DNA of 51,570 nt from an uncultured Clostridia bacterium (lineage in GTDB: Bacteria; Bacillota; Clostridia; Oscillospirales; Ruminococcaceae), in the NCBI GenBank assembly GCA_947625195.1, contig CANQNK010000016.1, positions 1 through 51,570 of the forward strand, given 5' to 3'. Positions 1-8,453 of the stretch are shown in pieces (position 1 is the first letter of the stretch; every line of letters starts with the position of its first letter). The notes under the pieces were generated by a model that was given only the letters and a program-made list of their open reading frames with translations, did no database searches and was not told where the DNA came from. Position numbers and translations under genes: made by a program.

Positions 1-34
1 AAAGATCACTCTTTCCAGCATAAGTTACAAGAGT

Positions 35-63
35 ATATTATCACATTTTCACAAACTTGTCAA
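35..63 (-). promoter_or_regulatory. sigma-A promoter reading out of the left edge
   Basis: On the minus strand a TTGACA -35 box (58-63) and a TAATAT -10 box (35-40) are separated by exactly 17 bp. It would drive a gene lying beyond the left edge. Seen directly as a consensus match; not tested. Confidence 0.55.
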
Positions 64-124
64 TAGAAAAATAAAAATTTTGTCGAAAAAAGTTATAAAG
101 TATATCTGACATAAAAACTACGAT

Positions 125-155
125 AAAAAAGCAGCCTGTCAAAAAGACAAACTGC
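125..155 (-). terminator. Rho-independent terminator of mgtE
   Basis: On the minus strand, 20 bp after the mgtE stop, a 10-bp stem (131-140 with 146-155, two G-U wobbles) with a five-base loop is followed by six T residues (complement of 125-130). This is a standard intrinsic terminator. Confidence 0.85.
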
Positions 156-175
156 CGGAACTTCGATATAAATAT

Positions 176-1552
176 CTACAAGAGATTATCAAAAATCAGC
201 ATACAAACGTTACAATAGATAAGCACTGCGCAGGCGTCAACGATAGTTGAAATAAGCGGCGCCGCCATAATTGCGGGGTCAAGCTTAAGCTTTTTGGCAA
301 GCATCGGCAAAACGCAGCCCACGGTTTTTGCTAGCACCACAACAAACACGATTGAAATTGCGATTGCTGCGCCAAGCAAAACTGAGTTTATGCCCTCGTC
401 GTTGTGCTGATAGGTAATGGCTATTCTTGCTCCGTTTACAACGGCAAGAACGCTTGAGACCAGAAGAGCAACCCGAAACTCCTTAAACATCACCCTGAAA
501 ATATCCTTAAAGCTTATCTCGTCCATAGAAAGACCTCGGATGATAAGCGTAGCCGCCTGAGAGCCGCTGTTACCGCCGGTTCCGGTAAGCATCGGAACGA
601 ATGAAAATAAAAGCGGAACGGTCACCATAAGGTGCTCATAGTGATTTATGACCATACCGGTCAGTGTTGAAGAAAGCATCAAAAACAAAAGCCAACCTAT
701 GCGGCTTTTGGCGTGCTGAAACACAGAGGTATTAAAGTAAGAGTGCTCGTTAGGAGTAATACCTGCCATTTTGGAGATATCCTCGGTAGCCTCCTTGTGA
801 ATGACGTCGATGACGTCGTCGAATGTGATTATACCTACAAGCCGCTCCTCGTTATCCACAACGGGGATAGCCAGAAAGTCATATTTTTCGATCTGCTTTG
901 CGACAAACTCCTGGTCATCATTCGTATGTACGTAAATGACGTTAGACTCCATAATGTCCTCGATTTTAGTTTCCGGGGACGAGGTTAAAAGCTTTAAAAC
1001 GCTAACCACACCGACAAGTCGTCTGCTCTGTGTAACGTAGCAGGTATAGATTGTCTCCTTCACAACGCCGACCGAGCGAATATGCCCAAGCGCCTCAGAA
1101 ATAGTCATATCCCTGTTGAGATATACATATTCGATAGTCATAATGCTTCCGGCGCTGTCGTCGGGATACTTCAATATTTCGTTGATATTTTTTCTTGTCT
1201 TGGTGTCAGTGTTTCTAAGAATACGCGAAACGACATTCGCGGGCATCTCTTCGATAAGGTTTACGGTATCGTCGAGATACAGGTCGTCAAGGACCTCCCT
1301 CAGCTCTTTATCGGAAAACGAATCTATCAGCTTACGTCTGGTGTCGCTCTCCATATAGGCAAAGGTATCGGCAGCCTCGTCCTTCGGCAAAATTCTGAAA
1401 ACAAGCGGCAGATCTCTGTCGTTTATCTCCTCCAGAGCCGCCGCAATATCGGCAGCATTAAGCTCTGAAAGGTAATTTTTAAGCAGAGTATACTGTCTGT
1501 TTTCGATGTAGGTCAAGGTCTGCTCAGTTATTGAAAGCTTTGTTTCTTCCAT
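176..1552 (-). CDS. mgtE: MgtE family magnesium transporter
   Basis: 458 residues, full length for MgtE, a magnesium channel/transporter of the cytoplasmic membrane. The cytosolic N domain (about 1-130) is rich in acidic helices, two CBS repeats follow (about 135-255), and five hydrophobic segments fill 283-455. The pore motif GTGGNSGSQ is at 324-332. In the family the N and CBS domains sense cytosolic Mg2+ and close the pore. The start is supported by AAGGAGG 8 bp upstream. A consensus promoter at 1749-1777 and a 29-codon leader ORF at 1598-1687 precede it, so expression may be controlled in the leader. A second Mg2+ transporter candidate, corA, lies at 23164. Function is confident; regulation is inference. 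Confidence 0.95.
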   Translation of the reverse strand: MEETKLSITEQTLTYIENRQYTLLKNYLSELNAADIAAALEEINDRDLPLVFRILPKDEAADTFAYMESDTRRKLIDSFSDKELREVLDDLYLDDTVNLIEEMPANVVSRILRNTDTKTRKNINEILKYPDDSAGSIMTIEYVYLNRDMTISEALGHIRSVGVVKETIYTCYVTQSRRLVGVVSVLKLLTSSPETKIEDIMESNVIYVHTNDDQEFVAKQIEKYDFLAIPVVDNEERLVGIITFDDVIDVIHKEATEDISKMAGITPNEHSYFNTSVFQHAKSRIGWLLFLMLSSTLTGMVINHYEHLMVTVPLLFSFVPMLTGTGGNSGSQAATLIIRGLSMDEISFKDIFRVMFKEFRVALLVSSVLAVVNGARIAITYQHNDEGINSVLLGAAIAISIVFVVVLAKTVGCVLPMLAKKLKLDPAIMAAPLISTIVDACAVLIYCNVCMLIFDNLL

Positions 1553-1597
1553 TGGCGCATCCTCCTTTTTGTTTTTCAGGACACCCCTTAGAAAAGC

Positions 1598-1687
1598 TTA
1601 TTGTTTTGTCAAGACATCACGGACAGTAATGTCAAAAAATAAACTCCCTCGAGGCTCTATGTTGTTGCTTTCGACATAGCCGTCCAT
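1598..1687 (-). CDS. Possible 29-residue leader peptide upstream of mgtE
   Basis: A small ORF preceded by a good ribosome site (GAAGGAG, 9 bp before ATG) lies between the mgtE promoter and the mgtE start, on the same strand. The peptide begins MDGYVESNNIEPRG and ends about 45 bp before mgtE. Its acidic/proline-containing start recalls the Mg2+-responsive leader peptides known for other Mg2+ transporter genes, but it has no long acidic/proline run. No M-box riboswitch consensus was recognised. Coding status is inferred only from the ribosome site, start, stop and position. Confidence 0.45.
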   Translation of the reverse strand: MDGYVESNNIEPRGSLFFDITVRDVLTKQ

Positions 1688-1748
1688 TAAAATCTCAACT
1701 CCTTCAATTTTATAATATGCTTATTAAGAAAACTGTGCTCCAATATAA

Positions 1749-1777
1749 ATGATAATCCTAATCAGTAAAAAAGTCAA
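1749..1777 (-). promoter_or_regulatory. sigma-A promoter of leader ORF and mgtE
   Basis: TTGACT (1772-1777) and TATCAT (1749-1754), 17 bp apart on the minus strand. The transcript would carry an untranslated/leader region of about 190 nt before mgtE. Confidence 0.7.
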
Positions 1778-1813
1778 TACTTTTTACAAAACTTTTAAAA
1801 CCAAAGCCGGCGG

Positions 1814-1829
1814 TGTTCCACGTGAAACA
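1814..1829. other. parS chromosome partition site
   Basis: TGTTCCACGTGAAACA matches the Firmicute parS consensus (TGTTNCACGTGAAACA) at every defined position. parS is the palindromic binding site of ParB/Spo0J, where ParB clamps nucleate and SMC condensin is loaded. Such sites cluster near the replication origin, so this window is probably origin-proximal. It lies between two divergently spaced operons, not inside a gene, unlike many Bacillus parS sites. Confidence 0.88.
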
Positions 1830-1911
1830 TTTGTTTTTTGAGAGAAATAAGAAAAATTTCACAATAAAGGTCTGCTGCGGTTCTATTATAACAATATAAA
1901 TATAATATATT

Positions 1912-2889
1912 TTATATTATTCCCCCGGTATTTTCCAGAAAGGCAAGGGTTTTGTTGTCAAAAACAATGTCCTGAGCCGTCATATCCTCTTCTATATGCT
2001 CCAGTCTGCTCGCGGTAAAAACGCTTGTCACGGGAAATCCGTGGCTGTTAAGGTACGCAAGAGTAACAACCGCAGGAGAAAGCCCCGTCTGCTCGCAGTA
2101 CTGCTTTACCCTTGAAAGTCTGGCAAGATTTGCGGTCGATACGAATCTTCCCTCCATAAGATTCTTGACGCCCAAGCCCTGTGCAATTCTCGTGAAAAAG
2201 CCCTTTGCCTGCGGAGAAAACGCCATTACGGGAAAGTTGTTGTCCCTGTACCAGTTGTACTGATTCAAGTCCATACATACAAGGGTGTTGTCTTCAAACA
2301 TATTCGCGCTTGTATGCGCAAGACTGTAATTTATCTGGCTTATCCGAAACGGCTCATAACCGTTTTTTAAGGCAAACCTGTTTGCCTCGGCTATTCTTTC
2401 GACTCCCCAGTTTGACGCCCCTAAAAAGTGAACCTTTCCGCTTTTTACATATTCATATAGCACCGGCATTATCTCCTCTACCGGAATAGAAGTATCATCC
2501 CGGTGAAGCAGATAAATGTCAATGTAATCCGTCTTTAAATACTCAAGACTTTCGGACAGATCCTTGTCGAGTTCCGTTTTTGAAAGTCGTGAATGGGTCA
2601 TATCGCTAAACGGCGGGTGTCCTCCCTTTGTGCAGAGGATCATTTTATCTCTGTTCTCTCGGCTTTCAAGCCACTCTCCGATAACCTTTTCGGAAACATC
2701 CGCTCCGCCCTCCGTAAACGCACAGTATGCTCTTGCAGTGTCTATACAGTTCCCCCCGCACTCGACATACTTGTCAAGCCGTGAAAAGTATTCCTCCTTT
2801 TTTGTAATATCTTCAAAATCTGCCGTTCCAAAGCACAGGCAGGGCATATTTATCTCATACTTTTTGCTTATCAGCTTATATGTTTTCAT
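1912..2889 (-). CDS. Aldo/keto reductase family oxidoreductase
   Basis: 325 residues, usual length for the NADPH-dependent (beta/alpha)8 aldo/keto reductase superfamily, cytoplasmic. The catalytic tetrad is visible: Asp50 and Tyr55 in NCIDTARAYC, Lys88 in ILCTKGG, and His129 in YLLHRDD. A later QINYSL and a NADP-binding C-terminal half fit the family. AAAGGA precedes the ATG. It is a single gene, upstream (by transcription) of the mgtE region and separated from it by the parS-containing gap. The substrate cannot be read from sequence; members of this subgroup act on aldehydes and sugars. Confidence 0.88.
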   Translation of the reverse strand: MKTYKLISKKYEINMPCLCFGTADFEDITKKEEYFSRLDKYVECGGNCIDTARAYCAFTEGGADVSEKVIGEWLESRENRDKMILCTKGGHPPFSDMTHSRLSKTELDKDLSESLEYLKTDYIDIYLLHRDDTSIPVEEIMPVLYEYVKSGKVHFLGASNWGVERIAEANRFALKNGYEPFRISQINYSLAHTSANMFEDNTLVCMDLNQYNWYRDNNFPVMAFSPQAKGFFTRIAQGLGVKNLMEGRFVSTANLARLSRVKQYCEQTGLSPAVVTLAYLNSHGFPVTSVFTASRLEHIEEDMTAQDIVFDNKTLAFLENTGGII

Positions 2890-3103
2890 ATGTACCCGGT
2901 TCCTTTCTTTCTGTTCGCTTTTGTCAATATCAATTAGTTTTTATGTTTAATTTTTATTCCTTACAGCTCATACGATATTCTTATTTAACCGGCAAGATGA
3001 GTATTATAACACCTTGCTTTGTTTTTCCTTTGCTTTATTTTATCATATTTCTTGTCGTTTTTCTATACTATTTTTAAAAAACTCACTTTTGCATAAATTA
3101 TGC

Positions 3104-3132
3104 TTGACAAAGACTTAAGTTTATGATACAAT
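3104..3132 (+). promoter_or_regulatory. sigma-A promoter of ylxM-ffh
   Basis: Perfect TTGACA (3104-3109), 17-bp spacer, TACAAT (3127-3132), about 50 bp before the ylxM start. The rest of the 2890-3184 gap holds only AT-rich sequence with no convincing gene. Confidence 0.8.
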
Positions 3133-3184
3133 ACATAAATGTAAAGCAAAACAACTTTACATTTAAGCTTTTAGGAGTGTTTTT

Positions 3185-3556
3185 ATGAGCAAGAATCTTG
3201 ATATTTCGTATCTTATCGACATATACGGCTCTATGCTTACCGAAAAGCAAAAAGACGCCCTTGAGCTTTATTACTTTGAGGACCTTTCTCTTGCGGAAAT
3301 CGCGGAGAATATGCAGATTTCAAGACAAGGCGTCCGCGACAACATCAAGCGCGGCGAGGAAACGCTTACAGGTCTTGAGGAGGCTCTTGGTTATTTAAAG
3401 AAAATGAGAAAGTACGACGAGATAATTTCTAACATCAAAGAGCAAAACTCTCTTATGCTTTCTGAGCTGAAAAAAATCAGTTATACAAGAGCGGTTCAGT
3501 CAAGATGTGAGGCATTGATCTCTTATCTGGACGAATGTACGGATTTGTTCGGTTGA
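3185..3556 (+). CDS. ylxM: YlxM-type DNA-binding protein, SRP operon partner
   Basis: 123 residues. The N-terminal half reads as a sigma-70 region 4-like helix-turn-helix (LTEKQKDALELYYFEDLSLA, then EIAENMQISRQGVRDNI), as in the YlxM/p13 family, followed by a charged coiled-coil-like tail. YlxM is habitually encoded just before ffh in Firmicutes and has been described as a signal-recognition-particle accessory factor in streptococci; a DNA-binding role is also possible. AGGAG precedes the ATG, and the stop is only 20 bp from ffh, so the two are co-transcribed from the promoter at 3104-3132. Confidence 0.9.
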   Translation: MSKNLDISYLIDIYGSMLTEKQKDALELYYFEDLSLAEIAENMQISRQGVRDNIKRGEETLTGLEEALGYLKKMRKYDEIISNIKEQNSLMLSELKKISYTRAVQSRCEALISYLDECTDLFG

Positions 3557-3576
3557 TCTTTTAGGAGGTTTCATAT

Positions 3577-4983
3577 ATGGCGTTCGATAGTCTTTCTGAA
3601 AAACTGGGCGGCGTTTTTAAACGCCTTAAAAATAAAGGAAAGCTTTCAGAGGACGATGTTAAAAGCGCAATGCGTGAAGTTAAGATGGCTCTTTTAGAGG
3701 CGGACGTTAGCTACAAGGTCGTAAAGGACTTTATAGGCAAGGTGACCGAGAGAGCTATCGGCGAGGAAGTTACTAAAAGCCTTACCCCTGCTCAGCAGGT
3801 TATCAAGATAGTAAATGAGGAGCTTATCGCTCTTATGGGCAACGAGGGCGCACGGATTACCTTTCCTTCAAAGCCGCCCTGCATAGTTATGATGTGCGGG
3901 CTTCAGGGAAGCGGTAAAACCACGCACTCGGCAAAGCTTGCAAAGCTTTTTAGATCACAGGGCCGCAGACCGCTTCTGGTTGCCTGTGATATTTACCGAC
4001 CCGCCGCTATTGAGCAGCTTAAAATTGTCGGCGAAAAAGCGGAGGTTCCGGTGTTTGAAATGGGACAGACAGATCCCAGAGAGATAGTTAAAAAAGCTCT
4101 AACCCACGCAAGAGACTATGGAAATGATCTGGTTATTCTAGACACAGCCGGAAGACTTCACATAGACGAGGAGCTTATGAACGAGCTTATTGACATAAAG
4201 GAAATTGCACAGCCCAATGAGATAATGCTTGTGGTTGACGCTATGACAGGTCAGGACGCGGTAAATGTTGCGGCAAGCTTTGACGAGGCGCTTGGAATCA
4301 CAGGAGTGCTTTTAACCAAGCTTGACTCTGACACAAGAGGCGGCGCAGCGCTTTCGGTGCTGTCGGTTACGGGAAAGCCGATAAAATTCGTCGGTATGGG
4401 CGAAAAACTCGATGAGTTTGAGGTTTTTCACCCGGAGCGCATGGCATCACGAATACTCGGTATGGGCGATGTGCTTACTCTTATAGAGAAGGCTCAGCAG
4501 ACCGTTGACGAGGAGGACGCAAAGAAGCTTGCTAAGAAGGTAAAGGAAAAGGGCTTTGATTTAAACGACCTTTTAGATCAGCTGAGGCAGATACAGAAAA
4601 TGGGCTCTATAAAAAGCCTCATCGGTATGATTCCCGGAGTGGGAAGCAAGCTGAAAGACGTTGACGTTGACGAGAATCAGTTCAGGCGGCTTGAGGCTAT
4701 AATCTCTTCAATGACAATGAAGGAAAGAGAGAAGCCCTCTGTTATAAATCCCAGCCGCAAAAGGCGTATTGCCGCCGGCAGCGGCACCAGGGTAGAGGAC
4801 GTAAACAGGCTGCTTAAACAGTTTGAGCAGATGAATAAAATGATGAAGCAGATGGGGCTTGGCTCAAAAGGCTCTAAGAAAAGGCGTTTGAATCCCGCAA
4901 TGCTAAAGGGTATGACAGGATTTGGCAACCCGGGCGGCGGACTTCCCGGGGGCGGCGGTCCGAGCGGCTTTGCAGGATTTTAA
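3577..4983 (+). CDS. ffh: Signal recognition particle protein Ffh
   Basis: 468 residues, GTPase subunit of the signal recognition particle, which binds signal sequences of nascent membrane and secreted proteins and docks on FtsY. N domain 1-90; G domain with G1 GLQGSGKTT (108-116), DTAGR (189-193) and TKLD (247-250); methionine-rich M domain (about 300-445) with the RNA-binding SRKRRIAAGSGT stretch. The tail is unusually glycine-rich (GGGLPGGGGPSG). AGGAGG lies 8 bp before ATG. It sits in the conserved ylxM-ffh-rpsP-khpA order. Confidence 0.98.
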   Translation: MAFDSLSEKLGGVFKRLKNKGKLSEDDVKSAMREVKMALLEADVSYKVVKDFIGKVTERAIGEEVTKSLTPAQQVIKIVNEELIALMGNEGARITFPSKPPCIVMMCGLQGSGKTTHSAKLAKLFRSQGRRPLLVACDIYRPAAIEQLKIVGEKAEVPVFEMGQTDPREIVKKALTHARDYGNDLVILDTAGRLHIDEELMNELIDIKEIAQPNEIMLVVDAMTGQDAVNVAASFDEALGITGVLLTKLDSDTRGGAALSVLSVTGKPIKFVGMGEKLDEFEVFHPERMASRILGMGDVLTLIEKAQQTVDEEDAKKLAKKVKEKGFDLNDLLDQLRQIQKMGSIKSLIGMIPGVGSKLKDVDVDENQFRRLEAIISSMTMKEREKPSVINPSRKRRIAAGSGTRVEDVNRLLKQFEQMNKMMKQMGLGSKGSKKRRLNPAMLKGMTGFGNPGGGLPGGGGPSGFAGF

Positions 4984-5147
4984 ATTAAGCAATCAGCTTA
5001 TTTAAACAGCAAAGCCGTAAAAAAATATGCGGTTTCCCGCTTAGATCACGGGGTATCCCCACCTAATACCGACATCTTTTTTAAACGGAGAATTCCGAAT
5101 AAACTAGATATACATTTTCAAAAGCATTTATACGGAGGTGAATTTTA

Positions 5148-5390
5148 ATGGCAGTAAAGATCAGACTTAAGAGAATGGGAGCTAAGAAAGCACCCTTCTA
5201 CCGTATCGTTGTTGCCGACTCAAGATATCCGAGAGACGGCAGATTCATTGAAGAGCTGGGTTATTACGATCCCACCAAGGAGCCGAGCGTGGTTTCAGTT
5301 GACGGCGATAAGGCTAAAAGCTGGATCGCTAACGGCGCTCAGCCGACAGACACAGTAAAGGCGCTCTTGAAAAAGAACGGTATTCTTTGA
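5148..5390 (+). CDS. rpsP: 30S ribosomal protein S16
   Basis: 80 residues, normal length for bacterial S16. It opens with the diagnostic [20 protein letters not shown] and continues with [21 protein letters not shown]16 binds 16S rRNA helices in the 5' and central domains and assists 30S assembly. GGAGGTGA precedes ATG. The 164-bp gap after ffh probably carries its own promoter, but no convincing consensus was found there. Confidence 0.98.
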   Translation: MAVKIRLKRMGAKKAPFYRIVVADSRYPRDGRFIEELGYYDPTKEPSVVSVDGDKAKSWIANGAQPTDTVKALLKKNGIL

Positions 5391-5400
5391 TTCGGTTTTA

Positions 5401-5454
5401 AGCAAGGCTTTTTACGAGAAGCCCACCAAAAAATTTTTGTCAGCCTTGCTTTTT
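5401..5454 (+). terminator. Possible attenuator/terminator after rpsP
   Basis: AGCAAGGCT (5401-5409) pairs perfectly with AGCCTTGCT (5442-5450), followed by TTTT, about 10 bp after the rpsP stop. The loop is long (32 nt), so it may be a partial terminator that lowers khpA expression relative to rpsP. Confidence 0.5.
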
Positions 5455-5482
5455 ATGTCAGGTGGGTGTAAGGAGAGTTGTT

Positions 5483-5716
5483 ATGGAAGAATTATTAAAG
5501 GCTATCGTTACTGAGCTTGTTGAGGACAAGGATTCTATCTCTGTCACAACAGACGAGCCGAACGAAGAAGGAATCATCACCTATCACCTTCACGTTGCTG
5601 AGGGAGATATGGGCAGAGTTATCGGCAAGCAGGGCAGAATTGCTAAGGCTATTCGCACTGTTATGAGGGCTTGCGCCAACAAGCACGATCAGAAGATTTC
5701 TGTTGATATCGACTGA
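5483..5716 (+). CDS. khpA: KH domain RNA-binding protein KhpA (YlqC)
   Basis: 77 residues from the ATG at 5483, chosen because AAGGAG lies 7 bp upstream; an earlier in-frame start at 5462 has no ribosome site. Single KH domain with the GxxG loop as GKQG in GRVIGKQGRIAKAIRTVM. KhpA forms a dimer with KhpB/Jag and binds RNA, affecting cell division and envelope genes in Firmicutes. In most relatives rimM, trmD and rplS follow; here a strong terminator and unrelated transporter genes follow instead. Confidence 0.93.
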   Translation: MEELLKAIVTELVEDKDSISVTTDEPNEEGIITYHLHVAEGDMGRVIGKQGRIAKAIRTVMRACANKHDQKISVDID

Positions 5717-5736
5717 TTTTTCCCGAAACACAACGC

Positions 5737-5775
5737 AGGACACGGAAGACTTAAACGTCTTTTGTGTCCTTTTTG
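5737..5775 (+). terminator. Rho-independent terminator after khpA
   Basis: AGGACAC + AAGAC pair with GTCTT + GTGTCCT (5737-5770) with a two-base internal bulge and six-base loop, followed by TTTTT. This ends the ffh/rpsP/khpA transcription unit. Confidence 0.88.
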
Positions 5776-5809
5776 TATAAACAGCCGCCTTTGTCAAACA
5801 ATACCTTTT

Positions 5810-6172
5810 ATGAAAAAGCTTATTAAAAAATACTACTTCTATATAATCGGCGCACTTGCGGGAATAGCTAACGGTATGTTCGGCGCGGGCGGCGGAATGA
5901 TCGTCGTTCCGCTGCTTACCCATGCGGGCTTGAATCAGAAAAAAGCTCAGGCGACATCTATATCGGTAACGGTGTTTTTAAGCGTGATAAGTCTTTTTGT
6001 GTACGCCCTTAAACAAAGCTTTTCGCTTTCTGACGCTGTCAGATATGTGCCTTTCGGACTTTTAGGGGCGGGAGCAGGCGCTCTTATCTTAAAAAAGATG
6101 AGCCCAAGACACCTTAAAATTGTTTTTGCTTTTATCTTGATAATCTCGGGAGTGAGGCTGATAGCAAGATGA
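5810..6172 (+). CDS. TSUP (TauE/SafE) permease, first half
   Basis: About 120 residues from the ATG at 5810 (MKKLIKKYYFYIIGALAGI). An upstream in-frame ATG at 5762 lies in the terminator and is unlikely. Four hydrophobic segments and the N-terminal TSUP signature GMFGAGGGMIVVPLL, which in full-length proteins lies in the first helix-loop. Members export sulfite, sulfonates or related anions through the cytoplasmic membrane. At half the usual 240-260 residues it must pair with a second half, which the next gene supplies. The genes overlap by 4 bp, implying translational coupling. No good ribosome site is seen before the start. Confidence 0.8.
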   Translation: MKKLIKKYYFYIIGALAGIANGMFGAGGGMIVVPLLTHAGLNQKKAQATSISVTVFLSVISLFVYALKQSFSLSDAVRYVPFGLLGAGAGALILKKMSPRHLKIVFAFILIISGVRLIAR

Positions 6173-6546
6173 ACCTTATTGTAACGCTTATTGTCTCCTT
6201 TCTGACCGGAGTTATGGCCTCTTTAGGACTGGGCGGAGGGATGGTTCTTATTCTGTACCTTACTCTTATCAATGGCACCGGTCAGCTTGAAGCACAGGGG
6301 ATAAACCTGTTTTTCTTTTTGCCTATTGCGGCGGTAAGCCTTTTTTTTCACACAAAAAACAAGCTTGTGGAATGGAAAAAGGTCATGCCGACTATAGTTA
6401 CCGGCTGTATTTTTTCGCTTATCTTTTCCTTTGTGGCAAATGCCTGCGACGTAAGCCTGCTCTCTAAGCTGTTCGGAGGATTTGTGACTGCGATGGGAAT
6501 TATAATCCTTTTTCAAAGCAAAAACAAAAAGGGTCGCAGCAAATAA
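6169..6546 (+). CDS. TSUP (TauE/SafE) permease, second half
   Basis: 125 residues with four predicted membrane helices and a second copy of the TSUP signature, ASLGLGGGMVLILYL, near the N terminus. It begins in the ATGA overlap with the preceding half, so both are made in equal amounts and probably form a heterodimer equivalent to one full-length permease. The tail is basic (FQSKNKKGRSK), consistent with a cytoplasmic C terminus. Convergent with the ABC-F gene, 32 bp away. Substrate unknown. Confidence 0.8.
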   Translation: MNLIVTLIVSFLTGVMASLGLGGGMVLILYLTLINGTGQLEAQGINLFFFLPIAAVSLFFHTKNKLVEWKKVMPTIVTGCIFSLIFSFVANACDVSLLSKLFGGFVTAMGIIILFQSKNKKGRSK

Positions 6547-6578
6547 AATATCTGCGCCTTTTTACTTTTCACTTTTCT

Positions 6579-8453
6579 TCATTCAAGAGTTACCCACTCA
6601 TCCATAAGCGATGCTGAAAGCTCCTTTTTTTCATCAAGCTCTCTGCAAAGCCGCGACATCTCTTTATAATCATACGCCGGCTGCGAGGATATTCTTTCCT
6701 CAAGCTCTGCGCACTCTTTGTCCAAAAGCGCTATCTGCTCCTCAAGCTCCTTTATGCGCTGTCTGCGCTTTACCTCTTCCGCCCTTTGCTGCTTTGTACG
6801 ATGCAGCTTTGCCTGAGACTTTTCCTTTACCTTTTTTTGCTCTTGTACCTCGGATTTTTCAAGGCGCTTTTTTTCTATATACCCCTTGAATCCGCAGTCG
6901 TATCCGATTAGCGTTTGCCCTTCAAGTTCAAATATCCTGTTTGTAAGCTTGCTTAACAGATACCTGTCGTGAGACACAATGATCATTGTTCCCGTATAAT
7001 CCTTAAGCGCCCTTTCTAATACCTCCCTGGCGTTTAAGTCAAGGTGGTTGGTAGGCTCATCCAGCAGCAGCACATTTGCGTTAGAAAGCACCATTATCGC
7101 AAACATAAGCTTTACCCTTTCGCCGCCAGACAACACCCCTACCGGCTTGAACACGTTATCTCCCGAAAATAGTACGCCCGCCAGAATCTTTCGTATCTGC
7201 GAATCTAACTGAGACGGAAAACGGCTGTGAAGCTCCTCCATTACCGTTTTTGAATTTTTAAGCGTTTTCATCTCCTGATCAAAGTAAAACCGCTTTATAT
7301 TATCAGCCCACAGGATCTTTCCCTGCTCACATGGTACCTCACCGAGCATTAGCTTTAAAAGCGTCGACTTTCCCGCTCCGTTTTTGCCTATTACGCCAAT
7401 CTTTTCTCCCCTTTTCACCTCAAACGAAAAGCTTTTCAAAAGCAATCTGCCGCCCGCTGACAGCGTGCAGTCTGACGCCTTTAAAACATCCTTAGGCGGC
7501 TCTATATTATAAGTAAGATTAAGTCTTACGCTGCTTTTGTATTCATACGGCTTGTCTATTATTTCAATGCGTTCAAGCTGCTTTTCCCTGCTCTTTGCCA
7601 TTGCCGCAGTTGACGCTCTTACCTTGTTTTTCGATATATAATCCTTAAGCTTTGCAATCTCCTCCTGCTGTTTGCGGTATGCTTTCATTTTTGTTTCAAA
7701 GCTTTTTTCCTTTAGCGCGGTGTAGGCTGTGTAATTTCCTCTATAGATAAACAGACTCTTATTCTCGATCTCATAAATTTTGCCGCATAAGGCGTCAAGA
7801 AAATACCTGTCGTGAGATACCACAATAACCGAGCCTTTATAAGATTTAAGATAATCCTCAAGCCACATAAGCGTTTCAAAATCAAGGTGATTGGTGGGCT
7901 CGTCGAGTATCAGCAGATCGGGTGCCTCCAGCAGCAGCTTTGCCACTGCAAGACGTGTCTTTTCACCGCCGGAAAGGGTTGATATTACCCTGTCCTTGGA
8001 AATATCCGAAAATCCCATCCCGTTTAATACCCGGTTTATAAGCACCTCTGTATTATAGCCGTCGTTTGCCTCGTAATATGACGAAAGGCGGGCGTATTCC
8101 TCAGCGTTCACTTCGTTGAGATCCTGCTCAAGCTCCTTCATACGCTCAAGCGTTTTCTGAAGATTTAAAAACGGCTTTCTCATTTCTTCTATTATTGTAA
8201 GAATTGAATCAAGCCCCGAATTTTGCTTTAGTATACCTATTTTTACTCCGCTTTTTACGCTTACGCTGCCCTCTCCCTTTTCGTTTGTATCAAAATCCTC
8301 TTCGCCTTTTATTATGCTGAGCAGAGTTGATTTTCCCGAGCCGTTTACTCCTACAAGCCCTATTATTTCATTTTCCTCCACAGTAAATGAAACGTCTTTA
8401 AACAGCGCGTCCGCACCGAAGTACTTGCTTATTTTATTTACTTTTAAAATCAT
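6579..8453 (-). CDS. ABC-F family ATP-binding protein
   Basis: 624 residues, two ABC domains in one chain and no membrane helices, as in ribosome-associated ABC-F ATPases. Walker A motifs GVNGSGKST (35-43) and GKNGAGKST (about 357), signatures LSGGEKTRL and LSGGERVKL, Walker B LLILDEPTNHLD twice. The interdomain linker is basic and helical (KAYRKQQEEIAKLKDYI), and the C terminus is a charged coiled coil (about 545-615). Housekeeping members rescue stalled ribosomes; resistance members protect from ribosome-targeting antibiotics. This one most resembles the YdiF/Uup-like housekeeping type, but the subgroup is not certain. The ribosome site CGGAG precedes ATG. Confidence 0.9.
   Translation of the reverse strand: MILKVNKISKYFGADALFKDVSFTVEENEIIGLVGVNGSGKSTLLSIIKGEEDFDTNEKGEGSVSVKSGVKIGILKQNSGLDSILTIIEEMRKPFLNLQKTLERMKELEQDLNEVNAEEYARLSSYYEANDGYNTEVLINRVLNGMGFSDISKDRVISTLSGGEKTRLAVAKLLLEAPDLLILDEPTNHLDFETLMWLEDYLKSYKGSVIVVSHDRYFLDALCGKIYEIENKSLFIYRGNYTAYTALKEKSFETKMKAYRKQQEEIAKLKDYISKNKVRASTAAMAKSREKQLERIEIIDKPYEYKSSVRLNLTYNIEPPKDVLKASDCTLSAGGRLLLKSFSFEVKRGEKIGVIGKNGAGKSTLLKLMLGEVPCEQGKILWADNIKRFYFDQEMKTLKNSKTVMEELHSRFPSQLDSQIRKILAGVLFSGDNVFKPVGVLSGGERVKLMFAIMVLSNANVLLLDEPTNHLDLNAREVLERALKDYTGTMIIVSHDRYLLSKLTNRIFELEGQTLIGYDCGFKGYIEKKRLEKSEVQEQKKVKEKSQAKLHRTKQQRAEEVKRRQRIKELEEQIALLDKECAELEERISSQPAYDYKEMSRLCRELDEKKELSASLMDEWVTLE

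Noticed and set aside
1553-1911. M-box (ykoK) magnesium riboswitch upstream of mgtE
   Set aside because: No recognisable conserved core on the minus strand by eye; a covariance-model search would be decisive.
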